64,000 nucleotides of DNA, from the NCBI GenBank assembly GCA_902363335.1, contig CABIZV010000001.1:1261730-1325729 (forward strand), written 5' to 3'. Position numbers and translations under genes: made by a program. This DNA comes from Enterobacteriaceae bacterium. GTDB taxonomy: Bacteria; Pseudomonadota; Gammaproteobacteria; Enterobacterales; Enterobacteriaceae. The notes beneath the pieces are model-generated. The model made no database searches and had not been told where the DNA came from. It worked only from the letters and a program-made list of their open reading frames with translations. Numbering within the stretch: the first letter of the stretch is position 1; every line of letters begins with the position of its first letter. Shown here piece by piece: positions 38,014 to 46,149 of the stretch.

Positions 38014-38877
38014 TTAGCTCGCCACCGCCATGCCGACGGTCATGTGCAGACCGTAGAACACGCCGCGGCCAATCAGCTCACCCACCAGCACCAGCACAAA
38101 CGCCAGGCTCAGTAGCGGCAGTGCAGGCTGATAGCCTTTAAGCTGCGGCACCACCCAGCACACCAGCGCCAGCGCAATAGCGGCCACGCGCCACGCCATC
38201 AGCGAACCATAGTCCGGTACCAGCGCGGATGCCTGCTGAATTGAGCTGTGAATCGCGGCCAGCTCAACGCCCTGCATCAGGGCCACCACCACGCTCACCG
38301 CCAGCGCCGCCAGGCTCACTACCGGCAGAAGACGCAGCGCCCAGCCTTCCACTCGCGCCCAGCTCAGCAGCAGATAACCTAACAGCGGCCCGCCGATAAA
38401 CAGCGTCAGGAAGAACGAGAGCGGCGTCCAGACCGTGTACCAGGTCGGCACGGTGTCGATGGTGTTGTACACGCGCACCATCATCCACACGAAGACCACC
38501 CCCAGCACCGCCGTCACCACCAGCCACAGGCTGCGTAACGCACAGGAGAGCTTGTTCGTCACCGCCAGCAGCCAGCCAATCCCGCCCACGGCAAAGAAGA
38601 TTGAGCCGCTGGCAATTTCGTTACTCAGCGACGAAGCGCCAATACAGTTAAGCGAGTTAAAGGCGCGCATCGGTGAGCCTAAGTGCAGAATGGAGGCGAT
38701 AAAACCAATCCCCATCAGCACCCACAGCGCAAACATGCTCACCACCACCCGCTGCTGTTGCTCACGCGACAGCTGCCCTTTCATCAGCGCCAGTGCCAGA
38801 ACGATAAATCCTCCGGCTACACACTGCCCTAAGACCGTGAAAATCATCAGCGGCCATTCATGCCATCCACTTCCCAT
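38014..38877 (-). CDS. dmsC: DMSO reductase membrane anchor subunit DmsC (downstream copy)
   Basis: A 287-residue membrane subunit with eight predicted helices that oxidises menaquinol and anchors the DmsAB dimer. It differs from the other copy (42003-42866) at only two residues, both Ala here for Ser there. The start is ATG 38877 (MGSGWHEW), one base after the dmsB stop; the longer open frame reads back into dmsB. It is the last gene of the downstream dms set. The two copies share a 525-bp stretch (38390-38914) that is identical by eye to 42379-42903. Confidence 0.96.
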   Translation of the reverse strand: MGSGWHEWPLMIFTVLGQCVAGGFIVLALALMKGQLSREQQQRVVVSMFALWVLMGIGFIASILHLGSPMRAFNSLNCIGASSLSNEIASGSIFFAVGGIGWLLAVTNKLSCALRSLWLVVTAVLGVVFVWMMVRVYNTIDTVPTWYTVWTPLSFFLTLFIGGPLLGYLLLSWARVEGWALRLLPVVSLAALAVSVVVALMQGVELAAIHSSIQQASALVPDYGSLMAWRVAAIALALVCWVVPQLKGYQPALPLLSLAFVLVLVGELIGRGVFYGLHMTVGMAVAS

Positions 38878-38878
38878 C

Positions 38879-39496
38879 TCACACCTCCTTCGGGTTGGCC
38901 AGATAGCCAGTGGTGTCGCCGCACGGACGTGCATTGGCGTTTGGTTTGATCACAATGCTCGGTTTGGTGAAATGCGCAGACGGCAGTGGCGCTACCGCCG
39001 CCAGCGTCCCGTGCTTTTTACGCAGCTCTTCAATCGGGCCAAAGTCCAGCGCACGCAGCGGGCAGGATTCGACGCAAATGGGTTTCTTGCCGTCCGCCAC
39101 GCGCTCATGGCAGCCGTCGCATTTGGTCATATGACCTTTTGCTTCGTTGTACTGCGGCGCGCCGTACGGGCAGGCCATATGGCAATAGCGGCAGCCGATA
39201 CACACGTCCTCGTTTACCACCACGAAACCGTCTTCGCGTTTGTGCATCGCGCCGCTCGGACAGACCTTGGTGCAGGCCGGATCTTCACAGTGGTTACAGG
39301 CAATCGACAGGTAGTAGGCAAAGACGTTCTGGTTCCAGACGCCGTTATCTTCCTGCCAGTCGCCGCCCGCGTATTCGTAGATACGACGGAAGCTGACGTC
39401 CGGGGTTAAGTTCTTGTAATCTTTACAGGCCAGTTCACAGGTTTTGCAACCGGTGCAACGCGCCGAGTCAATAAAAAAGCCATATTGCGTGGTCAT
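38879..39496 (-). CDS. dmsB: DMSO reductase iron-sulfur subunit DmsB (downstream copy)
   Basis: A 205-residue electron-transfer subunit with four [4Fe-4S] cluster motifs: CTGCKTCELACKD (14-26), CEDPACTKVCP (about 67-77), CIGCRYCHMACP (about 99-110), and CDGC...CVESCP (about 126-147). It passes electrons from DmsC to the molybdopterin site in DmsA. It differs from the other copy by two conservative residues (Tyr for Phe, Lys for Arg). It starts 10 bases after the dmsA stop. Confidence 0.96.
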   Translation of the reverse strand: MTTQYGFFIDSARCTGCKTCELACKDYKNLTPDVSFRRIYEYAGGDWQEDNGVWNQNVFAYYLSIACNHCEDPACTKVCPSGAMHKREDGFVVVNEDVCIGCRYCHMACPYGAPQYNEAKGHMTKCDGCHERVADGKKPICVESCPLRALDFGPIEELRKKHGTLAAVAPLPSAHFTKPSIVIKPNANARPCGDTTGYLANPKEV

Positions 39497-39506
39497 CAGT
39501 TACTCC

Positions 39507-41939
39507 TCACGCCTTCTCTACCTGAACAAGGTTGGTATGCGATGGGTTCCCTTTCGCCAGCGGCGATGGGCGCGATGAGGTCAGAATATTAATGGAGCCA
39601 CCATGGTCGACCTTATCGCCGAACATATCCGCCTGTAACCACGCCCCCTGTCCCATTGCCGTCACCCCAGGCATAATCCTTGGCGTCACCTTAGCTTGAA
39701 TAAATAGCTGGCCACGATCGTTAAATACCTTAACCTTGTCGCCATTAACTATTCCGCGCGGTTTAGCATCAATCGGGTTAATCCACACCTCTTGCTGGCA
39801 AGCCTGCTGTAAGACATCAATGTTGCCATAGCTGGAGTGTGTTCTGGCCTTGTAATGGAACCCGGTGAGTTGCAGCGGATAATGCTGTCGCTGCGGATCA
39901 TCCCAACCTTCCACTTCTGCTGCATAAATCGGTAGTGGATCGATAATATCCCCAGCAGGTAATTCCCAGGTCGATGCAATTTCGGCCAACCGCTGTGAAT
40001 AGATCTCAATTTTCCCTGATGGCGTTTTTAATGGATTCGCCTGAGGATCTTCACGGAAAGAACGATAGGCCACGTAATGCTCTTCAGGACATTTACGCTT
40101 ATAAATCCCCGTTTTTTTCATCTCTTCATAGGAAGGCATATCGGGATTACGTTCACGCGTTTTCTCGAATAGATATTTTATCCATTCATGTTGCGTACGG
40201 CCTTCGGTAAAGGTATTCCAGACATCATCACCCAACCGTTTTGCTATCTCGCTTAGCATCCAGTAAATAGGCTTACGTTCAAATTTCGCCGTGGTAGCGG
40301 GCTGCCCTAAAATGACATAGCCCATATTCCCCGCAGACTCATGCGAGATCAGGTCTTCCTGTTCGGTTGGCATAAGATCGGGCAACAGAATGTCATAATA
40401 TTTCGCTGATGCCGTGACAAAGTGATCCATCCCGACAATCATTTCGCACTTATTTTCGTCTTGTAATATTTCGTGGGTTCTGGCGATATGGCTGTTTTGA
40501 TTGATCAGTGTATTACTGGCGTAACACCACATAAATTTAATCGGGACATCAAGCTTATCCTTGCCTCTGACACCATCGCGGGTCGCCGTCATTTCAGCGC
40601 CTCGTTCAATAGCCTCGGTCCAGGTGAACACGGATATTTGTGTTTTCACTGGATTATCCAGCATGGAAAACCACTCAACGCCTAAATCAAAGGTTCCTTC
40701 ACGGGCGCCAGAGTTACCGCCGTTAATGCCGACGTTACCGGTCAGGATAGAGAGCATCGCAATAGCGCGAGAAGCTTGTTCTCCATTAGCATGTCGTTGC
40801 GGCCCCCAACCCTGGCAAATATAGGCCGGTTTGGCAGAGCCTATTTCACGCGCCAGTTGAATGATTTTATCTTGCGGGATGCCGGTAATTTTCGCTGCCC
40901 ACTCGGGAGTTTTGGCGATACCGTCCGGCCCATTCCCCTGGATATAGGCTTTGTAATGGGCATTCGGCAATGCCCCTTCCGGTAAGGTTTTCTCATCGTA
41001 GCCGATGCAGTATTTGTCGAGGAAAGGCTGATCAACCATATTTTCAGCAATGAGCACCCAGGCAATGCCCGCCGCCAGCGCGCCGTCAGTACCGGGGCGA
41101 ATAGGCAACCACTCATCTTCTCGCCCGGCGCCTGTATCCGTATAACGCGGATCGATAATGATCATTCGCGCATTTGAGCGTTCACGCGCCTGCTCAACAT
41201 AATAAGTGACGCCACCGCCGCTCATTCGGGTTTCAGCCGGGTTATTACCAAACATCACAACCAATTTGGTATTCGCAATATCGTCCGGGCTATTACCATC
41301 ATTACCGCCGAACATATAATTCATACCGGCGCTAATTTGCGCAGTACTGTAGCTCCCGTAGCGGCTTAAATATCCACCGCAAGAGTTCATTAGGCGATAG
41401 GGCACGTTGGAGTTGGTAATATTGCCGCCATCCACCCCGGTGCCATATAAAACATGCACCGCTTCGTTGCCATAATCCTTAAGCGTCTTTTTCAGGCTGT
41501 TGGCAATAGTATCCAGCGCTTCATCCCAGCTAATTCGTTCGAATTTGCCTTCCCCGCGCTTACCGACCCGTTTCATTGGATATTTGATACGGTCTGGGTG
41601 ATTCATGCGACGGCGAATAGACCGACCGCGCAGACAAGCTCTGACCTGATGTTGGCCATAAATATCTTCACCGGTGGTATCGGACTCAACCCAATACACT
41701 TCATCATCTTTCACATGGAGCCGTAGCAAACAGCGGCTACCACAGTTAACGGTACAAGAACTCCAGACGGCCTTTTCTTCTAATTTTGCGGCCTTTTCAC
41801 TGGCGGCAAAAACTTTATGGCTGAAGGGTAATGAGATCCCTCCCGCAGCGGCAACCAAGCCGGTAGCGGCACCGACCTGAATAATTTTTCGTCGACTTAC
41901 CGGTGTTTTAATTAATTGTGTTATTTGATCATCTGACAT
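39507..41939 (-). CDS. dmsA: DMSO reductase-family catalytic subunit DmsA (diverged paralogue)
   Basis: A molybdopterin-bis-MGD oxidoreductase subunit of about 810 residues. It has a Tat signal (SRRKIIQVGAATG), an N-terminal [4Fe-4S] motif (CTVNCGSRC...CLRG), a putative Mo-ligand serine in YGSYSTAQ, and the conserved C-terminal end of DmsA. It is related to but clearly diverged from the other DmsA (43496-45940), especially in the signal peptide and the middle, and its DNA is AT-richer than its own dmsBC. I start it at ATG 41939, with GGGGGG as ribosome-binding site; ATG 41951 is also possible (814 residues). It may act on a different S- or N-oxide. It lies 19-31 bases after a terminator. Confidence 0.9.
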   Translation of the reverse strand: MSDDQITQLIKTPVSRRKIIQVGAATGLVAAAGGISLPFSHKVFAASEKAAKLEEKAVWSSCTVNCGSRCLLRLHVKDDEVYWVESDTTGEDIYGQHQVRACLRGRSIRRRMNHPDRIKYPMKRVGKRGEGKFERISWDEALDTIANSLKKTLKDYGNEAVHVLYGTGVDGGNITNSNVPYRLMNSCGGYLSRYGSYSTAQISAGMNYMFGGNDGNSPDDIANTKLVVMFGNNPAETRMSGGGVTYYVEQARERSNARMIIIDPRYTDTGAGREDEWLPIRPGTDGALAAGIAWVLIAENMVDQPFLDKYCIGYDEKTLPEGALPNAHYKAYIQGNGPDGIAKTPEWAAKITGIPQDKIIQLAREIGSAKPAYICQGWGPQRHANGEQASRAIAMLSILTGNVGINGGNSGAREGTFDLGVEWFSMLDNPVKTQISVFTWTEAIERGAEMTATRDGVRGKDKLDVPIKFMWCYASNTLINQNSHIARTHEILQDENKCEMIVGMDHFVTASAKYYDILLPDLMPTEQEDLISHESAGNMGYVILGQPATTAKFERKPIYWMLSEIAKRLGDDVWNTFTEGRTQHEWIKYLFEKTRERNPDMPSYEEMKKTGIYKRKCPEEHYVAYRSFREDPQANPLKTPSGKIEIYSQRLAEIASTWELPAGDIIDPLPIYAAEVEGWDDPQRQHYPLQLTGFHYKARTHSSYGNIDVLQQACQQEVWINPIDAKPRGIVNGDKVKVFNDRGQLFIQAKVTPRIMPGVTAMGQGAWLQADMFGDKVDHGGSINILTSSRPSPLAKGNPSHTNLVQVEKA

Positions 41940-41969
41940 TGTTCCCCCCATACATCCTTGCCTAACGAT

Positions 41970-41998
41970 AAAAAAAAGCCGGAAATTATTCCGGCTTT
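41970..41998 (-). terminator. Strong intrinsic terminator between the two dms operons
   Basis: Arms AAAGCCGG (41975-41982) and CCGGCTTT (41991-41998) around an 8-base loop, followed on the minus strand by eight T residues. It lies 4 bases past the stop of the upstream dmsC and just before the second dmsA, with no room for a full promoter after it. Confidence 0.9.
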
Positions 41999-42002
41999 CA
42001 AT

Positions 42003-42866
42003 TTAACTTGCGACCGCCATGCCGACGGTCATATGCAGACCGTAGAACACGCCGCGGCCAATCAGCTCACCCACCAGCACCAGCACAAACGCCAGGCTCA
42101 GCAGCGGCAGCGCAGGCTGATAGCCTTTAAGCTGCGGCACCACCCAGCACACCAGCGCCAGCGCAATGGCCGCCACGCGCCACGCCATCAGCGAACCATA
42201 GTCCGGCACCAGCGCGGATGCCTGCTGAATTGAGCTGTGAATTGCAGCCAGCTCAACGCCCTGCATCAGGGACACCACCACGCTCACCGCCAGCGCCGCC
42301 AGGCTCACTACCGGCAGCAGACGCAGCGCCCAGCCTTCCACTCGCGACCAGCTCAGCAGCAGATAACCTAACAGCGGACCGCCGATAAACAGCGTCAGGA
42401 AGAACGAGAGCGGCGTCCAGACCGTGTACCAGGTCGGCACGGTGTCGATGGTGTTGTACACGCGCACCATCATCCACACGAAGACCACCCCCAGCACCGC
42501 CGTCACCACCAGCCACAGGCTGCGTAACGCACAGGAGAGCTTGTTCGTCACCGCCAGCAGCCAGCCAATCCCGCCCACGGCAAAGAAGATTGAGCCGCTG
42601 GCAATTTCGTTACTCAGCGACGAAGCGCCAATACAGTTAAGCGAGTTAAAGGCGCGCATCGGTGAGCCTAAGTGCAGAATGGAGGCGATAAAACCAATCC
42701 CCATCAGCACCCACAGCGCAAACATGCTCACCACCACCCGCTGCTGTTGCTCACGCGACAGCTGCCCTTTCATCAGCGCCAGTGCCAGAACGATAAATCC
42801 TCCGGCTACACACTGCCCTAAGACCGTGAAAATCATCAGCGGCCATTCATGCCATCCACTTCCCAT
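42003..42866 (-). CDS. dmsC: DMSO reductase membrane anchor subunit DmsC (upstream copy)
   Basis: A 287-residue menaquinol-oxidising membrane anchor, nearly identical to the copy at 38014-38877 (two Ala-to-Ser differences). The start is ATG 42866 (MGSGWHEW), one base after the dmsB stop. It ends the operon that starts with the canonical dmsA at 45940 and is followed at once by an intrinsic terminator. Confidence 0.96.
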   Translation of the reverse strand: MGSGWHEWPLMIFTVLGQCVAGGFIVLALALMKGQLSREQQQRVVVSMFALWVLMGIGFIASILHLGSPMRAFNSLNCIGASSLSNEIASGSIFFAVGGIGWLLAVTNKLSCALRSLWLVVTAVLGVVFVWMMVRVYNTIDTVPTWYTVWTPLSFFLTLFIGGPLLGYLLLSWSRVEGWALRLLPVVSLAALAVSVVVSLMQGVELAAIHSSIQQASALVPDYGSLMAWRVAAIALALVCWVVPQLKGYQPALPLLSLAFVLVLVGELIGRGVFYGLHMTVGMAVAS

Positions 42867-42867
42867 C

Positions 42868-43485
42868 TCACACCTCCTTCGGGTTGGCCAGATAGCCAGT
42901 GGTATCGCCGCACGGACGTGCATTGGCGTTCGGTTTGATCACAATGCTCGGTCTGGTGAAATGCGCAGACGGCAGTGGCGCTACCGCCGCCAGCGTACCG
43001 TGCTTTTTACGCAGTTCTTCAATCGGGCCAAAGTCCAGCGCGCGCAGCGGGCAGGATTCCACACAGATCGGTTTCTTGCCGTCCGCTACGCGCTCATGGC
43101 AGCCGTCGCATTTGGTCATATGACCTTTTGCTTCGTTGTACTGCGGCGCGCCGTACGGGCAGGCCATATGGCAATAGCGGCAGCCGATACACACGTCCTC
43201 GTTTACCACCACAAAGCCGTCTTCGCGTTTATGCATCGCCCCGCTCGGACAGACCTTGGTGCAGGCCGGATCTTCACAGTGGTTACAGGCAATCGACAGG
43301 TAGTAGGCAAAGACGTTCTGATTCCAGACGCCGTTGTCTTCCTGCCAGTCGCCGCCCGCGTATTCGTAAATACGACGGAAGCTGACGTCCGGGGTTAAGT
43401 TCTTGAAATCTTTACAGGCCAGTTCACAGGTTTTGCAACCGGTGCAACGCGCCGAGTCAATAAAAAAGCCATATTGCGTGGTCAT
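42868..43485 (-). CDS. dmsB: DMSO reductase iron-sulfur subunit DmsB (upstream copy)
   Basis: A 205-residue subunit with the same four [4Fe-4S] cysteine groups as the other copy, from which it differs at two residues (Phe26 region and a Lys/Arg near 179). It starts 10 bases after the dmsA stop. Genes and gaps in both sets have identical lengths, so the two dmsB-dmsC blocks are offset by exactly 3989 bp. Confidence 0.96.
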   Translation of the reverse strand: MTTQYGFFIDSARCTGCKTCELACKDFKNLTPDVSFRRIYEYAGGDWQEDNGVWNQNVFAYYLSIACNHCEDPACTKVCPSGAMHKREDGFVVVNEDVCIGCRYCHMACPYGAPQYNEAKGHMTKCDGCHERVADGKKPICVESCPLRALDFGPIEELRKKHGTLAAVAPLPSAHFTRPSIVIKPNANARPCGDTTGYLANPKEV

Positions 43486-43495
43486 CGATTATTCC

Positions 43496-45940
43496 TTACA
43501 CCTTCTCAACCTGAACAAGGTTGGTATGCGATGGGTTACCTTTCGCCAGCGGCGATGGGCGCTGGGTCGTCAGCACGTTGATAGAGCCAGCCTGATCGAT
43601 ACGTCCCGCATCCGGGTTGTACCAGGCGCCCTCACCCAACGCGACGATGCCCGGCATCATGCGCGGTGTCACTTTGGCCTCAATATGGACTTCACCACGG
43701 TCGTTGAAGATACGAATGCGATCGCCATTAGCAATGCCACGTTTCTTCGCATCAATTGGGTTGATCCACATTTCCTGACGGCAAGATGCTTTAAGGACAT
43801 CAACGTTGCCGTAGGTAGAGTGCACGCGAGCCTTGTAGTGGAAACCGGTCAGCTGGAGCGGGTATTTTTCCGCCAGCGGATCGTTGTAGTTTTCAAAGCC
43901 CGGGGTGTAGATAGGTAACGGATCGATGACATCACCTTCCGCTATCTCCCAGGTCGCCGCGATTTTCGCCAGGTCCTGTGAGTAGATCTCAATTTTGCCC
44001 GACGGCGTGGTCAATGGATTGGCCTGCGGGTCTTCGCGGAAGGCTTTATAAGCGACGTGATGACCTTCTGGGTCACGCTGCTTGAAGATCCCCTGCTTGC
44101 GGAAGGTATCGAAATCAGGCAACTCCGGTACGGCTTTGCGAGAAAGTTCGTGCAGATAACGCATCCAGCCTTCCTGTGTACGTCCTTCGGTGAACTGTTG
44201 CTCAACGCCCATGCGTTTCGCAAGCTCGGTGGTCATGTCATAAATCGTTTTGCACTCAAAGCGTGGCTTTATCACCTGATCGGTGAAGATAACGTAGGAC
44301 ATGTTGCCGCAGGAGGCATCCATCGCGAAGTCCATCTGTTCAGATGCGGTGCAATCTGGCAGCAGGATATCGGCATATTTCGCAGACGACGTCATGTGGC
44401 AGTCAATCACCACAATCATTTCGCATTTCTTGTCATCCTGCAGGATTTCATGGGTGCGGTTGATTTCAGAGTGCTGGTTAATCAGACAGTTACCGGCATA
44501 GTTCCAGATCATTTTGATCGGTACGTCCAGCTTGTCTTTGCCGCGCACACCGTCGCGCAGCGCCGTCATTTCTGGCCCACGAACGATAGCATCGGTCCAC
44601 ATAAACATGGAGATACTGGTTTCAACCGGATTTTCAAGCGTTGGCATACGCTCAAACGGCACCTGATAGGAGCCTTCGCGCGCGCCGCTGTTGCCGCCGT
44701 GGATCCCCACGTTGCCGGTCAGAATCGACAGCATGGAAATAGCGCGCGTAGCGATTTCCCCGTTAGCGTGACGCTGCGGCCCCCAGCCCTGGGAAATGTA
44801 GGCCGGTTTTGCGCTGCCAATTTCACGCGCGAGCTTCACGATGCGGTCAGCCGGAATTCCGGTAATGGTGGAAGCCCACTCCGGCGTTTTCGCCGTCGCA
44901 TCACTGCCCTGACCCAGGATATAAGCCTTATAGTGACCGTTCGCCGGTGCACCTTCCGGCAGGGTTTTCTCGTCATAACCGACGCAGTATTTATCGAGGA
45001 ACGCCTGATCGACCAGGTTCTCGTTAATCATCACCCATGCCAGCGCGGACACCAGCGCGGCGTCGGTGCCTGGGCGAATTGGGATCCATTCATCTTCACG
45101 CCCCGCACCGGTATCGGTGTAGCGCGGATCGATGATAATCATGCGCGCATTGGATTTCTGGCGCGCCTGCTCCAGATAGTAAGTGACCCCGCCGCCGCTC
45201 ATCCGCGTTTCGCCAGGGTTATTACCAAACAGCACCACCAGCTTACTGTTTTCAATATCAGACGGGCTATTACCGTCAGCCCAACCGCCGTAGGTATAGT
45301 TCAGACCTTCAGCAATCTGAGCAGAAGAGTAGTCACCATAATGGTTCAGATAACCCCCGCAGCAGTTCATCAAACGCGCAATCAGCGTTTTTCCCGGCGG
45401 CCAGGAGCGTGTTAACGTCCCGCCAAGCGTGCCGGTACCATAGTTGAGATAAATGGATTCATTACCGTAGTCTTTGATTAAACGCTTCATGTTGTCGGTA
45501 ATGGTGTCAAAGGCCTCTTCCCAGCTTATACGCTCGAATTTTCCTTCACCACGTTTACCCACGCGTTTCATTGGGTACTTCAGACGGTCTGGGTTATAGA
45601 CGCGACGACGCATAGAGCGACCGCGCAGGCAGGCACGAACCTGATGCAGACCATTGTAGTCATCATCACCGGTGTTATCGGTTTCGACGTATTTAATCTC
45701 ACCATCGACAACATGCATGCGCAGCGGGCAGCGGCTGCCACAGTTAACCGTACAGGCGCTCCAGGTCACACGCTCAACGGCGTTAGTTGGGGCAATGACT
45801 TCTGCGGCGCTGACGATACGGCTGAAGGGAAGCGTTAATGCGCTGCTGGCCACAGCCAGTCCGCCTATCGCCGTCGTTTTCATCAAACCACGACGGCTGA
45901 CCTCGGCTGCCAGTAAAGCATCGGGGATTTCAGTTTTCAT
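43496..45940 (-). CDS. dmsA: DMSO reductase catalytic subunit DmsA (canonical copy)
   Basis: An 814-residue Mo-bis-MGD enzyme of the periplasmic face that reduces DMSO, TMAO and related S- and N-oxides in anaerobic respiration. It has a Tat signal (SRRGLMKTTAIGG, about residues 15-27), the [4Fe-4S] motif CTVNCGSRC...CLRGRS, and the Mo-ligand serine in YGDYSSAQ. It closely follows E. coli DmsA throughout. The start is ATG 45940. An FNR box and a likely -10 lie upstream, so this is the head of the regulated operon. Confidence 0.97.
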   Translation of the reverse strand: MKTEIPDALLAAEVSRRGLMKTTAIGGLAVASSALTLPFSRIVSAAEVIAPTNAVERVTWSACTVNCGSRCPLRMHVVDGEIKYVETDNTGDDDYNGLHQVRACLRGRSMRRRVYNPDRLKYPMKRVGKRGEGKFERISWEEAFDTITDNMKRLIKDYGNESIYLNYGTGTLGGTLTRSWPPGKTLIARLMNCCGGYLNHYGDYSSAQIAEGLNYTYGGWADGNSPSDIENSKLVVLFGNNPGETRMSGGGVTYYLEQARQKSNARMIIIDPRYTDTGAGREDEWIPIRPGTDAALVSALAWVMINENLVDQAFLDKYCVGYDEKTLPEGAPANGHYKAYILGQGSDATAKTPEWASTITGIPADRIVKLAREIGSAKPAYISQGWGPQRHANGEIATRAISMLSILTGNVGIHGGNSGAREGSYQVPFERMPTLENPVETSISMFMWTDAIVRGPEMTALRDGVRGKDKLDVPIKMIWNYAGNCLINQHSEINRTHEILQDDKKCEMIVVIDCHMTSSAKYADILLPDCTASEQMDFAMDASCGNMSYVIFTDQVIKPRFECKTIYDMTTELAKRMGVEQQFTEGRTQEGWMRYLHELSRKAVPELPDFDTFRKQGIFKQRDPEGHHVAYKAFREDPQANPLTTPSGKIEIYSQDLAKIAATWEIAEGDVIDPLPIYTPGFENYNDPLAEKYPLQLTGFHYKARVHSTYGNVDVLKASCRQEMWINPIDAKKRGIANGDRIRIFNDRGEVHIEAKVTPRMMPGIVALGEGAWYNPDAGRIDQAGSINVLTTQRPSPLAKGNPSHTNLVQVEKV

Positions 45941-46047
45941 GGATACTCACTTCGTTGCTGACATTGAAAACATTGATCGTTATATAGATTTATATATAAC
46001 GAAATTCTGTTATTGTAGTTTTATATGCTGGTGTTACTTAGAAGGGA

Positions 46048-46053
46048 GTATTA
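46048..46053 (-). promoter_or_regulatory. Likely -10 element of the dmsA promoter
   Basis: TAATAC on the minus strand (GTATTA at 46048-46053). A start site near 46040 would place the FNR box at about -41.5, the class II activation position, with a leader of about 100 bases before the dmsA ATG. Confidence 0.5.
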
Positions 46054-46074
46054 AACGTTCTACCAGGAGAGGTA

Positions 46075-46088
46075 TTGTTCAGTATCAA
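46075..46088 (-). promoter_or_regulatory. FNR-binding site of dmsA
   Basis: The plus-strand sequence TTGTTCAGTATCAA matches the palindromic FNR consensus TTGATNNNNATCAA at 9 of 10 fixed bases. It lies between serS and dmsA, about 135 bases before the dmsA start. E. coli dmsABC is FNR-activated, so the assignment is expected. Confidence 0.7.
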
Positions 46089-46097
46089 TATGAGATA

Positions 46098-46126
46098 TAA
46101 AAAAAGCGCCTTGCGGCGCTTTTTTC
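46098..46126 (-). terminator. Intrinsic terminator of serS
   Basis: AAAAAAGCGCC, a TTGC loop, then GGCGCTTTTTT, 24 bases past the serS stop. The minus strand carries a seven-base T-run. It isolates the dmsA promoter from serS. Confidence 0.85.
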
Positions 46127-46149
46127 TAAACGATCGGTAAAAATGAGGA

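Noticed and set aside
38878..38934. Upstream extension of dmsC by 19 codons (and the same at 42867-42923)
   Set aside because: It would overlap the end of dmsB; the conserved DmsC N-terminus begins MGSGWHEW directly after the dmsB stop.
44057..45415. 452-codon open frame antisense to dmsA, and a similar 379-codon one antisense to rpsA (22910-24049)
   Set aside because: Both lie wholly inside well-supported genes and give protein sequences without family features.
45973..45986. FNR-like box TTGAT-CGTT-ATATA close to dmsA
   Set aside because: Only one half-site matches and it lies 33 bases before the start codon, too close to activate a normal promoter. The box at 46075-46088 is better.
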